From Neurospora tetrasperma FGSC 2508 (Eukaryota > Ascomycota > Sordariomycetes > Sordariales > Sordariaceae): a stretch of DNA of 64,000 nt. Below are positions 44,222 to 57,234 of this stretch, piece by piece. Position 1 is the first letter of the stretch. Every line of letters begins with the position of its first letter. Position numbers and translations under genes: made by a program. The notes beneath the pieces were generated by a model. The model ran no database searches, was not told the origin of the DNA, and saw only the letters and a program-made list of their open reading frames with translations. The stretch is taken from positions 186,001 through 250,000 of the forward strand of contig NW_009799100.1 in NCBI RefSeq assembly GCF_000213175.1. Reading direction: 5' to 3'.

Positions 44222-47200
44222 AGCGGTAATCCGACATGATAGCCTTTTCTGCCTAGCGATCAAGAAGCCAAGTGCAACAGGCATCTTTGGGCATTCTCTC
44301 GGCGAGCAGAAGCTAGCGGTCGCCCCCTCGTGAGTCATTTGCACAGCGGCCTTGCAGTGGGGTTGCAGCGGGCAATGATAATACGAAGCAACCTCCATCG
44401 CAAGCTTTGCTTCAAACGACGTATAAATCTTGATATCAAATACCCCGTCTACAACCCACCGGAGGCGATCTTAAGGGTCTGGTAATCGCATCTTGCCATG
44501 TTCAATCGCACGATTGTTGGCTGCCTCAAGTACCAGTCCCACGCGGAGTGTTTCCTTCCTCTGATACGGCATTCTGGGAGTGGAGTGGGAAATGACCAGC
44601 TGGCTGGTGGCACCCACCAATCACGGTGCGACTCAACTCACCCTTTTCGGAGGCCAAGACCTCTCGGGGTCATCCCGAGGCCATTTTGCATCCTCCATTG
44701 CCGATCACCCTCGCCTTCGCATTGCTATCAAGAAGAAGGAATGCAAATGATGGAACTGACGGGGTTCAAGCGGACGATTCTACCATTATTATGGTGGCAC
44801 CGAATCCAAGCCAGCAAAATGTCGCTTATCTATCCGAATACCGAGGTGCACTATCGGTCATGGATTTCGGCATTCTTTCTACGTTTTCGAAGTGGGTGTG
44901 CGATGCATGTCCCCCGTGGGTTGGGTGTGTGACATGCATGGCATGCGCTCGGTGCCGTCGCAAGCAATCTGCCTTCTGCACTGCATAGCGACAGACTACT
45001 GCATGTCCCAAGGCGCAAGGCGCATAACGGGAAGCAAGCAAGCAACCAAGCAACCAAGCAACCAAGCAGGCAAGCAGATTACAATGGGCGCTTTTTTTTT
45101 CTTCCTTTCTGTTGTACTACTGCTACTGGGCTTTTCTTCTTCTTCATTATCTTCTTTGTCATTACATGCTTACTCGCGGCGGGTGTTGGGGCGATGAGGG
45201 GAGGCGGTGATATACCCTGCTTTTGCATCTTACTCATGAAGAATTTTGTCAACGATGTTTTTACTTTTTGTTACCGTTTTTTTTTCTCGGATATGACGAC
45301 GTGTTGGATGGTTGGTTGGTTGGTTGGTGGGATCTACTTTGGTGTTTTTGGACTCGGTGTGGCTTTTTCGTTTCTTTTTCTTTTTTTGTTCTGGATGATT
45401 TTGGATTGAAGGTTGTAATTGAGGCGAATCCACCTACCTAGGTACCTACCTACCAGGTTTTCATATGATGTATGTTTGTACTCTAGTTCTTACCGATCGA
45501 TTTAGCTACTGATACTAAGGCAAGCGGGTTTTGGGATGTATGGAATCTAATTCATGAGATATCTTCAACTTGTTTACATTGCATCCTTTGCATGAAAGCG
45601 TGAAACGTGAATTCATCGCATGTGCTGGTTATTATTGTTTTCTTTTCTTTTTTTTTTTTTTTCTCACTCAAGCATCTCTCCCTCTTTCTTTCTCTTCTCT
45701 CTCTCTCTCTTTTTTTTTTTTCTGGCATCTCAGCCACAACCCTTAGCAGTTTCCTCTGGAAGCCAATCCGCCCGATCCGTCCGCACTCCGTGGCGGTGGC
45801 ATCTCCATCCAGACCGGATCGGATTGGGCCCAGCCCGTCCGTACTTGGCGGAAGCTGTATTCGAAATAAATCCCCGGCAAGTCTATAACCAACTAACCAC
45901 AGGACCATAGACCGTGAGTTCATCCGTAACGAGTGTACCTCTACATACTTACCTAGGTTCCTTCAAGAGTCTACTGCCATCTAGGTACCTTACACTAGTA
46001 CAGGCAGAGTACAGCGCAGCACCAGCCGGCCGGTTGTGTACCTAGATGGGATCTCATCACACTGAGTGAGGTACCTAGAAACACCTACCTAACCAGAACA
46101 CTTTCGACTGCTATGAACAACACTCTGCCACCCTGCCCTGCCCTGCCCTGCCCTACCCTGTTTGTTACCTATTGCCGAGTGCGCAACGAACGACCGACCG
46201 ACCGACCAACCGACCGACAGATCAACCGACCGACAGATCAACCGATGCGCGGCGGGCAAGGAGCGAGGAGCGTGCAGTGGGTAACTAGACTAACTGATAG
46301 CGCAGCGCGGTATGTACATGTACTACAGCAGCCAGCCGGCCGGTAGGTACTGCTTCTAGCTTCTAGCTTCTAGCTTCTATACTACCTTCTAGCCTCTGCC
46401 ATAACAAGAAAGGGAAGGGAATTGAATTGAATCCCTAGGTAGTACGTACCATATGGCCCGATATGGGGCACTACACGGCAGACGGCAGACGAGATGCCTG
46501 CGCTTCGGCTCTCCATAGGTACTTGTAGGTAGGTAGGTAGGTAGGTACCTCTAGATATAGGACAGCGAAGGTAAGGCAGGTAGGTGCTACCTAGTGATCC
46601 GCTCTACCTACCACACACAAGTTATGCGGGCCTTTAGTCGATGTTCTTCGTGGTGGCGTGGGAAGATGGCATTTTAGTTACCCTATCCTCCGTTAAAGGA
46701 AGAAGAAGGAGAAGAAGGATAGGTACCTACTCAGACATCTGGTATCCCCATCCCATGCATGGTGTCTGCATATCTCCTCCTTAGGTATGCGACTAATCTC
46801 GAGAATGAGGAGATAGATATCATAGTCAGTCATTACGTCTGCTGAAGATACCGGTATTGGTTATGAGTTCTAAGACTACAACAACGCAGATAGATGCGTT
46901 CTCAAAGCATCTCAAGTACTTTGGAAAGAAAAGCTTGCGATGGGTTAAGAAAGAAGTTTGTTCAACGTTATGTGCTACCGTATCCTAGGTACCTGGACTG
47001 AGCTGCTAGAGAACTGGAAAAAAGGAGATGTCATAGCTCGTAACTCCTGGTGTGCATCTTGATCTGACAACGCAAGTAAGGAAGATGAGGACCGAAAAAA
47101 AAAAAACAGGAAATGCATGAAGCGCGCTAGAGAGATAGAACAGGAAAAAGAGAGAAAAGGAAGAAGTAACCAAAAGCAAAAGGCCGCCCGCATGCGACAA

Positions 47201-47338
47201 AAGAAACGAAGAGTGCAATGTCCGATATCCGACCCATGACTTGACCCAAATCCCAATCAAACAAACCAAAGAAACACGATCAAAGAATTGCTCCCCTCAA
47301 CCCCATCATCAAGTCCATTCCACCACGAGACCCGCCCC
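44222..47338. other. Convergent 3' region between acon-3 and the BTB gene
   Basis: Both flanking genes end here. No gene is visible in 3.1 kb. The stretch includes an AAGCAACC-type tandem array (45033-45075), T/CT-rich tracts (45640-45722), five CCCTG units (46131-46160), CGAC/CAAC tetramers (46187-46240), four TTCTAGC units (46348-46376), and a dense set of CCTAGGTA motif copies (next entry). The 3' UTRs of both genes should lie at its two ends. Confidence 0.6.
45432..46994. repeat. Second cluster of CCTA/TAGG motif copies
   Basis: Copies include the near-perfect palindromic array at 45432-45454, CTAGGTACC at 45981-45989, TACCTAG at about 46037 and 46070, CCCTAGGTAG at about 46432, five GGTA/TAGG units at 46526-46547 followed by CCTCTAG, AGGTACCTACT at about 46722 and CCTAGGTACC at 46984-46993. 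They match the motif family seen at 21.6-26.6 kb. Confidence 0.7.
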
Positions 47339-50300
47339 CTAGGAACTGCTCACACTATTCCTCTTGCTCCTCCCCGACATCCCCCAAAGACTCCACGAAT
47401 CGCTTCGAGTCTTGGCCTTTGGCTTTGATGGTGCCTGCTGCTCCTGTCCCTTTGCCCCATCCTTCCCTCCATCCTTTCCGTCTCCCTTCCCTCCTGACCA
47501 GAGTCCCTTCCCAGCATCCGGTGTCTCAGCCGGCGACGGTTCCTGAGTCTCTCCCTGAACTTCCGCAATAGTTGCAACCGAAACATCCGTCTTCCCTTTT
47601 GACTCCCCTTTCGCCCCATTTGCATTTGCATTTCCATCGGCAGCGGAAGCAGCGGGGAATGCGGCGAGAGAGGGCTGCGTGCTGAGAGCGGGGAGAATGG
47701 AAACATTGGTGATCTGGGCGTCGGGATTACTCCCATCTCCAGGACTCTCGATAGGCGCGGATGGGGTCTGTACTTGTGTGTTACTACCATCAGGCTGCTG
47801 GTCAAGAAAAAACTGCTCTGCGCCTTCACCTGGAATCGTGTTGGAGGTGGTGGTGATGAATGGTCCCGAAGCTGAGACGGGTTTTGTGACGGCAGTAGGA
47901 GGAACCGCGGGTGGTTGCTCGGAGGCTACTTCGGTAGAGGCGGGCTCGGTAGGTTCGGCGGGTTCGGCGGGTAGGGTGGAAGGATCGGTGACGGTGTCGC
48001 TACCGGTGCTCACGGCGTTGTTGACCGCGTCCTTGATGGAGCTGGTGACGGAGCTGACCGCGTTCAACGCCTTGTCCAGGGCTTCATCAGCGGCGGAAGC
48101 AATGACGGAAGCTTCGTTGGTGATGGCTTCCTTGACCCTTTCGGTGCTGTTGTTCGCTTTGTCCATGCCGTCTTCGTCCTTAGCTCCAACCTCGATTGCA
48201 TTGTCCGCAACCTGCTTGTCTTGCTCTTCTTCACTGACACCCTTGACATCAACCTGTTCACCATCACCGTTTACCTTCCCATCGTCATCCCCAGAAGCAT
48301 CACCCCCTTTCCCGGCACCATCACCATTACCATGTGTCTCCTTGCCGTCCTTTCCATCCTTCCCTCCCACCCCTGGAAACAACCAGCCAGTGGCACTCCA
48401 GTTTCCATTACCACTACCGCTTCCCTGACTTCCCGCAATCTCTGGTCCGCCAACAGTCGACGTCACCGCTTCGGGAATGGCCTTTGGTACTGCAGCCGCA
48501 GCAGGTGTTGCTGCAGCGACTACCGGCGGGGCAGGTCCATGAGCAGCACTCGTGTTCCTCCTCTTCTTACCAAGCGGGAATCCCCATCCACCAGACTTGC
48601 CAGTGCTTGTCTGGCTCTGGCTCAGAGCTTGAATGGCAGCGTCGTTGGTGGTAGTTGACGAGGAAGTAGACGGTCGGAGTTCGGGATCGGATTTGACCGA
48701 GTTGAGAGCTCGTTGGGTCAGCTGATCCGGTTCAGCGGCGGTGGCGGCGACGGCGGGAGACTGAGACTCGGTGGTTGGTTCAGTAGAGGTCAACTGTGTC
48801 TTGGACTGGGCTGCCTCGGGGTTGGGCTGGACGGCGGAAGTGGAAATGGCGGGAGGGAGCGGTTCGGCGCTCGGACCTGATGTCGCTGTGGAGAGACCCT
48901 TGATACTAGCCTTGCTGGCCTTGGATGTCAAGGTCTTCTTGACGTCATCCTTCTTGCTCTTGTCCTTGTCGGCGGTCTTGTCCTTGTCAGCAGCCTTCTT
49001 CTTGTTCTTCCGTACTCCTAGCCATGATCCCCAACCACCTTCAGAGGGAGTCTGTTGTCCTGGGGGCGTGTCATCTGCCTTGGCAGAGGGAAGTGGAATC
49101 TTGGATGGCTTGGACTGGGACTCGGAGACAGGTTCAACCGGCTTGGACACCACATCATGGGCATCAACAAGCAGTGCACCTCCTCCCGGAGTCTCAGGCT
49201 CCTCACCAACAAGTTCAACCTCATCTGCTCCTGGAGCTTTACCAACAGTCGTGGCATGGGCCTCAATCGGCCGGTCGGCAGCGAGCTCATGGACTCCTCC
49301 AACAGCACCCACATCAACCGGCAGCGGTAGCGTAGCCGTAGAGTTCTGATACTCCACAGCTGTAAACGCTACCGAGTTGGAAAGGGTATCTGTCACGGAG
49401 TCCGTCAGGCTTGGGTTGGCAAAGTTGATAGTCGAAGCTGATGGGGTGATGTCCTCTGGGATGGTGGGAAGGGTGTCAATGATGGCACCAGTAGGGCTGA
49501 TAATGTGTGTCTGGATCTCAATGGGCGGCACAAGGTCGTAGGATAGCTGGTCTTGGTCGACAACGGTCGGTTCCGGTTGGGCCTCAGATTGTTGTTCCTC
49601 GATCGTCGGTTGAACTGCGTGGTGCTCCACCACTGGTTGGACTTCGGGTTGCATCTCATCCCGTCCCGGTTGGGCGACTTGGGCCATGTCCTCGGTGTTG
49701 GTGTTGTCCTTGTCATCCTTGGGCTCGTCCTGCTGTGTAACTTCGGGCCGCGCTTGGGCAGCGGCAGTCTCTGGTGCAGCCTCACTTTCCCGCGGTTGCG
49801 GTTGGGTCTCAGGCTCTGGTTCCACGACAGAAGCACCACCACCACTAGCGATCTTTGAGCTGCTCTTCTTCCTCTTTGTGGTCTTCTTTTTCTTGGGCGA
49901 GCTGGCGGGCTCTGTGGGCGCATCCGATTGGCCCTCAAGCGCCAATGGCTCCGGGGTCGTTTCAGGCTCAGGCTTCTTCTGCTCGGACTTCGGGGCAGGA
50001 GCGAGTGCCTGATCCAAGCTCAACGGCTCGTCCTTGGGCTGGTTTGCCTGCTTGCTGGAACCCCAGGGCCAAAAGATCTTGTAAGCCGGTTGTGGCGGGG
50101 ATTGTGGTGGTGATTGCAGAGAGGAGCGGATATCCGGGCTGGAAGGGCTGGAAGTCGGGGGTGCGAGGATTTCGGTAGGCTCGGGGGAGAGTTTGGAGTC
50201 TTTGCGGTCTCTGTTCGTCTTCTTCTTCGTTGGCTTTGCGGGACCTGGGCGTGAGAGAACCGGCTGGGTTGCCGTTTCTTGGGGTGTTTCCTGGGGTGTT

Positions 50301-52853
50301 TCGGCTGGCGTTTCCGCCGCCTGAGTTGTAGACCCTGCCTGGACTAGAGCTGTGGACTCTTCAGCGGGATTGATAGTCTTCTTCCTTGCCTTGCGCTTCT
50401 TCTTGGGGGACTTGGGGCTGGTGGTAAGCTCATCAATGGGAGCCTGCTCCCCTGGTGTGTGTCCCTCACTCACCGGTTGAACGGGAGTCTGCGGTCGCTC
50501 CTTCATGCTCTTGAGCACTCGCTTAGCCTGGTCAAACGCTGACATCTGAGACTTTGGAGTCTCAGAATCGTAAGGCCCCTGATGTGCCTGATCAGACTCT
50601 CGTGTAAGCTCGTCTTCAAACGCAGTGTTCTTTATCGTAGCCTCAGGCAAATCAACTCCTCCGGAAATGATCTCAACAGGTGCCCCCAGAACTCCCGTAC
50701 TACCCAATTGCCCCTTATTTCCCTCTGAAGTGGAAAATGTCAATGACTTGTTCCAATCCTTGCCTTCATCATAAGACGGTGTCCAGTTCCAAATACCTTT
50801 TGCAGGTTTGTCCTTGGATGCCTCAAGCGAGAGAGGCTCGGGTGACGCAATATCTCGGGCGGGGATCTCGAAGGGAGTTGCGTCCGAAGAGGCGACGGAC
50901 ATGACGGGCGAAAGAGTTGCCGATGCTCGCTTTTTGGCTTCGGCCAACTTGGCCTTCCTTTTGAGGTTCTTCTTGCGGCTCTTGCTGGGGCTGCTGGGGC
51001 TGGCGGTTACGGAGGCAGGGGAATCTTCGGCGAAGGACTCAGAGTTGAGACCGTTCTGGGGGGTACGAAGGCCTTCTGGTGGTGTCTGGACGCTCTCCCG
51101 TGGTTGGGGAGTGACTGGACGTTCGAGCTCCTTTTGCGCGGAGGTGTAGACGAGGCCCTCCATGGGTGTTCGCAAGGTCTCCATGGGTGTGCTGAATGCT
51201 TCCTCCTCTTTGGTTTCTGCCTCCGGCTCCTTGATCTCAGGTTCGTTATGCTCAAGCTGCAACTCCAACTCTTTGTATTCTGTTTCCTGCTTGTGTGCGA
51301 TCTCCGGCTCACTGTGCTCGATGTGCTCAACATGTGGCTGTTCGTGGCGTTCCACCTCCTTCTGCTCATGTGCCACTGGCGTGTCCTGCTCGTGCTCTTG
51401 TTTTCCCTCCGCCTTCTCTTCCGAGATATCATCATCAACAACCGCATCCAATGGAATCATGACTGGCTCTTCTACCTCCGGCTCCGGCTCCAGTATCGAT
51501 TCCCTGTCCGGCTCGTGGTGCGAATCCCGCTCAATGGAGAAATCGTGAGAGAATTTGGGAGAGAGTTCTACAGCTCCGTCGGTAGGTAGTTCATTGTATT
51601 CAGCTGGCTGCAACCCGAGCGCGGCTTCCAACGAAGGAGAGGTGGCAGGGGACACCCACTGGTCCGCTTCGAGCTCCTTGACTTGGTCTTGTTCGTGGAA
51701 CTCGTGTCGGGGAGACTCAAATCGAGGAGGAGGGGTGACTGGTCGGTAGATGGTGTGCTCGTGTTGCTGGACGGGCGTAGCAGTGGCAGGGGCAGTAGAG
51801 TTGTCGTTGAAGTCGACGTGCTTCGTCTCGGTGGCAATGGAGAATGTCTCCTTTGTGATTTCGACTTCGGCTGGCTGGGGAAGGGGTTCTTCGAGGCCGA
51901 GACTTTCGACTTGTGTTGTCGCTGCTGTCGCGAAGTCGTCTGCTGGCTCGTTGGTATCGTGTTTCTTGGTGGAGTTCATCTCCTCATAAACCTCCAACAA
52001 GCCCCTCATGAACTTCCTAGCCAAAGCCATCCCCTGTGGCGTTTCCTGTTGTCCCTGTGTTTCATCCTCCTCCTGAGCCCTCAACACCCTTCCAGGGTCT
52101 TGAAATGCCTTTCTCGCCCAGCCCTTGACGAACTCGTCCAGCCATTTGTCCTCGCTGTCAGTCGGTTGTTGTTCCAAAACCCCAATAACAGTAAAAGCAT
52201 CCAATCGCCCTCCCAACTCGAGCATCTCCTTCTTGGCCAGTTGCTCCAACCCGCGGAGTTCATACTTTTTCGCTGCTCCATACACCTCTACTGCCGTCTG
52301 AAAGCGGCTCACAGTCAGTTGGCGTTCCGGGATCACCGGCCATCCAGTATACCGGAGGGTGTGGTATTTGTCTGGTGAGTACAGATATTGGACCAAGACA
52401 TGGCCGGCCTGGGGGGAAATGTCGGCAAAGTTGATGACGTATCCCGAGGCACCTGGAGATAGAGGATTGGATGCAGAGTTGGGTTGCTGAGAGGAGAAGT
52501 ATGAAGCGGTTCTGGAGAGGGATCTGGGACCTTGGGAAGGACTCAAAGCGGGGGAGGTAATAGGGGAGGCGACGGAGTTGGTGATGCAGAGAAGAGCAAG
52601 GAGGGAATGCTGTTCAAGAAAGGCGCGGTGAACGAGGAGAGGAGCGCCCGTTGAGAACTGGAGGGCTACAAGAGAGGTTGTGAAGGGTCTGGTTGACATG
52701 GGAGTTAGCATGATATGGTCTTGATGAACTGAAAAGGAGCAAAACATACGAAATCTCAAAGCCATCCTGACTGTCCTGCGTCATGCCGTTCGAAAGCTTT
52801 CCAGAAGCCTTCAGGTCATGCTGGTGACCCCGGGGGCGAACTGTGCTCGCCAT
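47339..52853 (-). CDS. Large BTB/POZ-domain protein with long disordered tail
   Basis: Predicted exons are 52853-52750 and 52688-47339, giving 1,817 residues. The intron (61 bases; GTATGT donor, TGCTAAC branch, CAACCAG acceptor) joins in phase 2 and restores a BTB-like start (FEISPFTTSLVALQF, then LLVHRAFLEQHS). The BTB-like part covers about residues 33-220, with INFADISPQAGHVLVQYLYS and VEVYGAAKKYELRGLEQLAK. An in-frame ATG at 52904 could add 17 residues, and an ATG inside the intron (52765) would give a different start without splicing. The rest is acidic and rich in Glu/Pro/Ser/Thr/Lys with Lys-rich patches (KSRKKNLKRKAK, SPKKKKTTKRKK). At least six Trp-centred motifs are scattered through it. 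BTB domains dimerise or bind cullin-3; the function here is unknown. Confidence 0.85.
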
Positions 52854-55800
52854 GCTGATGGTGAAACGGGGTATCTGATTTCCGGTGGAAGTGTTGGCCA
52901 GCAAAGTGACAGAAGAGGACTAGCTCCTCAAGATGAAGAAAGAAGATGCAGTAGGGTCTGGTACCCAGCAAAAAGGAAGCAGGCCTTGGTGATGCTGGAG
53001 GTGGGGACTGAAGAAGAAAAGAAAGCCAGACAGAAAGCGAGGAGATGGGGAGCGAGGCTCGTCTCGAGTTTTATCGACCACTCCTCCAGATCATGCCCTT
53101 TCCCAGTCATCTTCCTCAATGTTTGCGCCGAAGTCGATGGCCAGCCGCATGCGCTGCGCTGTCTCCAGTCCGAATCACACCAAATGATAACCAGTCAACC
53201 CACGGGATCGGTTCTTCGGAAACATGGCATGCCATCCCTGACAGCTCCGATATGGACGCACTGCGTCGATACCCAACAATGCCGCGCTTGCGTCGTCGCG
53301 CGTTTTGGTCGGTTGACGCCCTACCCAGACCGGGATCCAAGCCAAACAAGGCGTCGGAATGCCGTGATGCCTCGATATCCCCTCAGACCTGGGCGGCCAG
53401 TCAGCCCCAAGTGGGATGATTCGACTGCGGGGTGCCAACACAACGTCAACAAGCAGGGTGCCGCATCCACCAATCAGACCGTGCCGACGCCCAATGCCGC
53501 ACGACGCAGCTTCATTGGCGTGCAGTAGACTACGGCGAGTACGGAGACTACGTGCAGTGTTTCCCCGCGCCAACCCGTGATCGTCAGCATTGTCGTCTAC
53601 CAGCAGCCGGGCTAATGCATGCTCTTAATCGCTTGCTGCTCATTATCTCAACAATGTTTGGCGTTGTGATGTCAGGTGAGAAGCCGACAGGCCTATTTTT
53701 GTTGGATTGTCTCTCACATGGGGTCCATGGAGATCCATCTGAGGTGCATATTGAGGGTTCGGTTCGGGTGCTTGTCCCTGCTCTGCACGTTATCTTTTGA
53801 GTTTCGCAAAGCATGATCAAGATAATCGTGAAACCAGGGTCTCGGATGCGCCCTATGCGGCACCAGTGAACTCTCGATAGCGTGTAAACAAACCGGAGTT
53901 TGGTTATCTCTGATCTGCAAATACCGCAAACACATGATTTGAAGGGATCCATAGCTCAGCCCATGAGGAGGGATTTCTCCTCATTTTGTCAGCCATCGTC
54001 ATCGGACAGTGCAACGGTCGATCCCGACAAGGGTCAGAGATCTCCCGTCGTCAACGATCTTGTCAATATGGTGTTCATCCCTGAAGATATGTTTCGATGT
54101 TGTTTTTGTGGACATGACACGATATGGGTTCGGTAAATGTTCATCGAGGTCTTTGCGGTCGAGACCTGGTTGGCACCAACAGCTGGTGTATCGTTCGGGA
54201 CATTGCGCATCAATGTCGAGGATAGGAATGGATGCTTGTGAGTTGTCTCCTCGTGGTCATGCTTATCTGGTTGGTGGTCTCTCGTTCGTGGTGTCTTGGA
54301 AGCAGTGCGATGGCTTCCGCTTTCGAGTGTCTGCTAGCGTTCGCGGTGCTCCTTGGTGTCGTACTCTTTAACATCTGTAATCCCTTCTGGGGGTCACATC
54401 AGAAGTGTTCGCCGACAGACGTAAGGCGAGGAATGTGCGCCGTCGCAATCTTGATGATCTGTCCTTGTTCCTTGTTGGTGTTCTTCTTCGCGACGGAGAT
54501 TCGGACAGGATGAGGTGGGTGGCGTTTGGATCGATTATCGTACTCAACGCTTTCCAGTAATGACAGAGGCTCGAGTGGCTTCGGTATGGTGTTTTTCTGG
54601 AGGTTTTTCGAGGAGAGTTTGAACCGTGGAGCTGATTCCTTGGTCAACTTGATCGGACTCGATGGCCTTCTGGCAATGGAAAAGAAGTCCGTATTTATGG
54701 CGTTACTCATGGTAGTCGGATGAGCCGTGGGCGTCGGTCGTTGATTGTCATCGGCTGTTTTTCTTTCTTTTTTTTTTTTTTTTGTCTTTTTTTTTTTTTT
54801 GCCCTCGGTCGTAGTTGGGTGTATTTGGTGTTCTGGGACATGTTTTTCTCAGTCTCCAACGCGAAGTCAACCTGGAAGTGTCCGAGTGGCCTGCGCAGTC
54901 GGACCCAACCCAAGTACCTACCTTAGTCCCTGGTCCGCATGCAAAATTGGTGATACACCCCGCGCGCTCGCAACACAGACTAAGAAGAAGAGGAGGAAAG
55001 AACGACACTTGGCACATCCACGGCATATCCTCTCCATACTGCCTCTTTCCACATACCTGCCAAAAAAAAAACCGTCATTTCTCCAGGTAGCATCGATGCC
55101 CCCTTCTTTCCTCGACGAAACGAGAAAACAGTCTCTGCTGCCCAAGCCAGGAAAGGCAAGAAGAGAAGGACCTGGACCACTAGTGGGTTAACCTCACGCA
55201 AACAATACCAGCCTCACTTGTGAATAGAACGGCAACCGGCTGAGTCATGGGATAATCTCCCCCACCTCGGCCACTAGCCATATGAGCCTCCCGTTTTTCG
55301 ATAGAGAGGTGTGCCTTTGGTGCCATCCAACTCTTGACGCAGTGTATTGGTCAATAGCAAGGGCAAGTAAGGTCTGTTCGACTCGGTCATTTCTTCAGTG
55401 TCCATGAGTTGGTTCCTTCCTCGTGGTTGAAGTTGGGAGACGCACCCCATTTCCTTTCAGGTCGTACCTGCCTTCGGAGCGGGCCGCCTTTCGAACCATC
55501 ACCTACTGCCATGCGCAGGTACGGCCACCGTAGCACCTGCATCCAACCACCCGCAGTTCGATCTTGCTCGCCTCGCTTGGTGTTGTTGACTGCCGGGCGA
55601 AGGAACTTGGTACAACAACTTAGCCATCATCGAAAATCACAACTCTCAACGAAGCCACCCCACCTCCTTCACCTTTAACATTTCTGCCTGATTCGCTTCT
55701 TGTCAACCGAGTCGTCCAAGTCCAGTTCGGCCAATCCTGGGAACGGCAACCGGGATCCGGAAGCGAAGCAAAGAAAAGTGTAGGTATGTGCCGACTTCCT

Positions 55801-57234
55801 TTTCCACCCATACTCATCTTCTCTCCCACATGTCGATATGTAGAATGATTGGTTGTATTCTTCTCCAAAGAACGAACCAACATTTTGCGTGGCTGGAACC
55901 AAACGGCATCCGACGTTTCCCTTTCGTTGCATTTCAACTCTGTTAACGAGATTACAGTGCGAAGCCGGGCGGATTTTTAACTACTGATTCTAGAAGGTAA
56001 GTAGGTATGCATATCCCAAGTGTGGAGTCCGGCAGATGGGAAAGGTGATTCCATGTTGCCGTTTTCCCGACGTCACCTAACAATCAGTTCAGAAACTGCC
56101 AATGGAGTTGTCGCCCATTGTAAATAATGGCATCCGAGCTAGAGCTTGGCTAAGGTGGACGGACTTGACATCCGGTTCCTGATCCAGCTCCTCGTTCCGT
56201 CGTATGGATCCATATGTATGGAAAGATTTCCTTTTCGAGAACTTGGCGAGCCGAACAGTTTTCGACCAACAGGCGAGAAGCAGACAAGGGACGACAAGTG
56301 GAAGTGAATGCAAGACGACGCCAGAAATGGCTGCAGATTCCGAGTTCCTCGTGGCCTCTGTCGACTGAGAAGAGACCGGCGGGGCCATTGTTCGGATGAT
56401 GCGATTCGTCGACAGCCCCCCCGAGTCAAAAGTACCTGCATCGTTAGTGCCCAAGATATGCATGTTGGAAGGGGGAAAAGGAGGAAAGGAACATGATCGC
56501 CACGGTCTGGCAAGACTTGGACTGGGGCGACTGCAACACCGTTACATTCGGCTGCGTGTTAGTGGCTCCAGAACTTCTCCAGAACCCCCAGAGAATCTTT
56601 CCATCCCCAGCCGCACGACCCCTGCAGCAGCAGCGAACCGAGGATACGAACAGACATCAATCATGGAATTTTGCTTTCGGCATCCGTCCGTCTCTCAAAA
56701 GTCCAACCTCTTTCGTCGGTTCCACTCGGCAATAACTTCCCGGCCCGTAGCCTACAACCACACTTGCCTCCTTCGACGGCACGACCCATGCCACAATAAC
56801 ACACATTCGCACTCTTTCGCTCTCGCTACTCGGCAAACCACTCGACGGCGGCATATTGGCTCAACACCTGCTTTGCAGGGGTATAGCCGAGTGGCATATA
56901 CACGGCGCGGCCGGATACCGAGACTTGAACCAAGCAGCCGCAAAATGTTACCCTCGTCGACACAAGTGATGCGGGATGTATTCAACCTCTGGGAATGAGG
57001 TTCCACTGCCATCATGCCGTATCAACACCAAAAGCGGCATGGGATGCGACGCTAGAGCAGAGTGGATATGGTACCTTTGCTTGGGCTAATTCATCGAGAG
57101 TTGGAGACCACCACGGCCTCGGGATGTCAAGAGGGGAAGGGCAGAGAAAGAGAGACGGGAAAAAGTACTTATGGTGATGATCTCCCATGTTGATTAGTAG
57201 TTCCCTTGTCTTTTTCTGATCAGTCATCTCCAAC
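52854..57234. other. Divergent intergenic region between the BTB gene and the FAD oxidase gene
   Basis: I see no supportable gene in 4.4 kb. Open frames of up to 236 codons (52818-53528 plus) overlap frames on the other strand and have no family motifs. PolyT tracts occur at 54769-54800. A TAGCCGAGTGG string at about 56884 resembles a tRNA A box, but no matching T arm follows. The promoters of both flanking genes should be at the two ends. Confidence 0.5.

Noticed and set aside
52818-53528. 236-codon plus-strand frame upstream of the BTB gene
   Set aside because: It overlaps exon 1 and the promoter of the BTB gene on the other strand and shows no recognisable domain.
56876-56945. tRNA-like stretch (TAGCCGAGTGG, then GACTTGAACC)
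   Set aside because: The A-box-like and T-arm-like strings lie on opposite strands relative to each other, so no cloverleaf forms.
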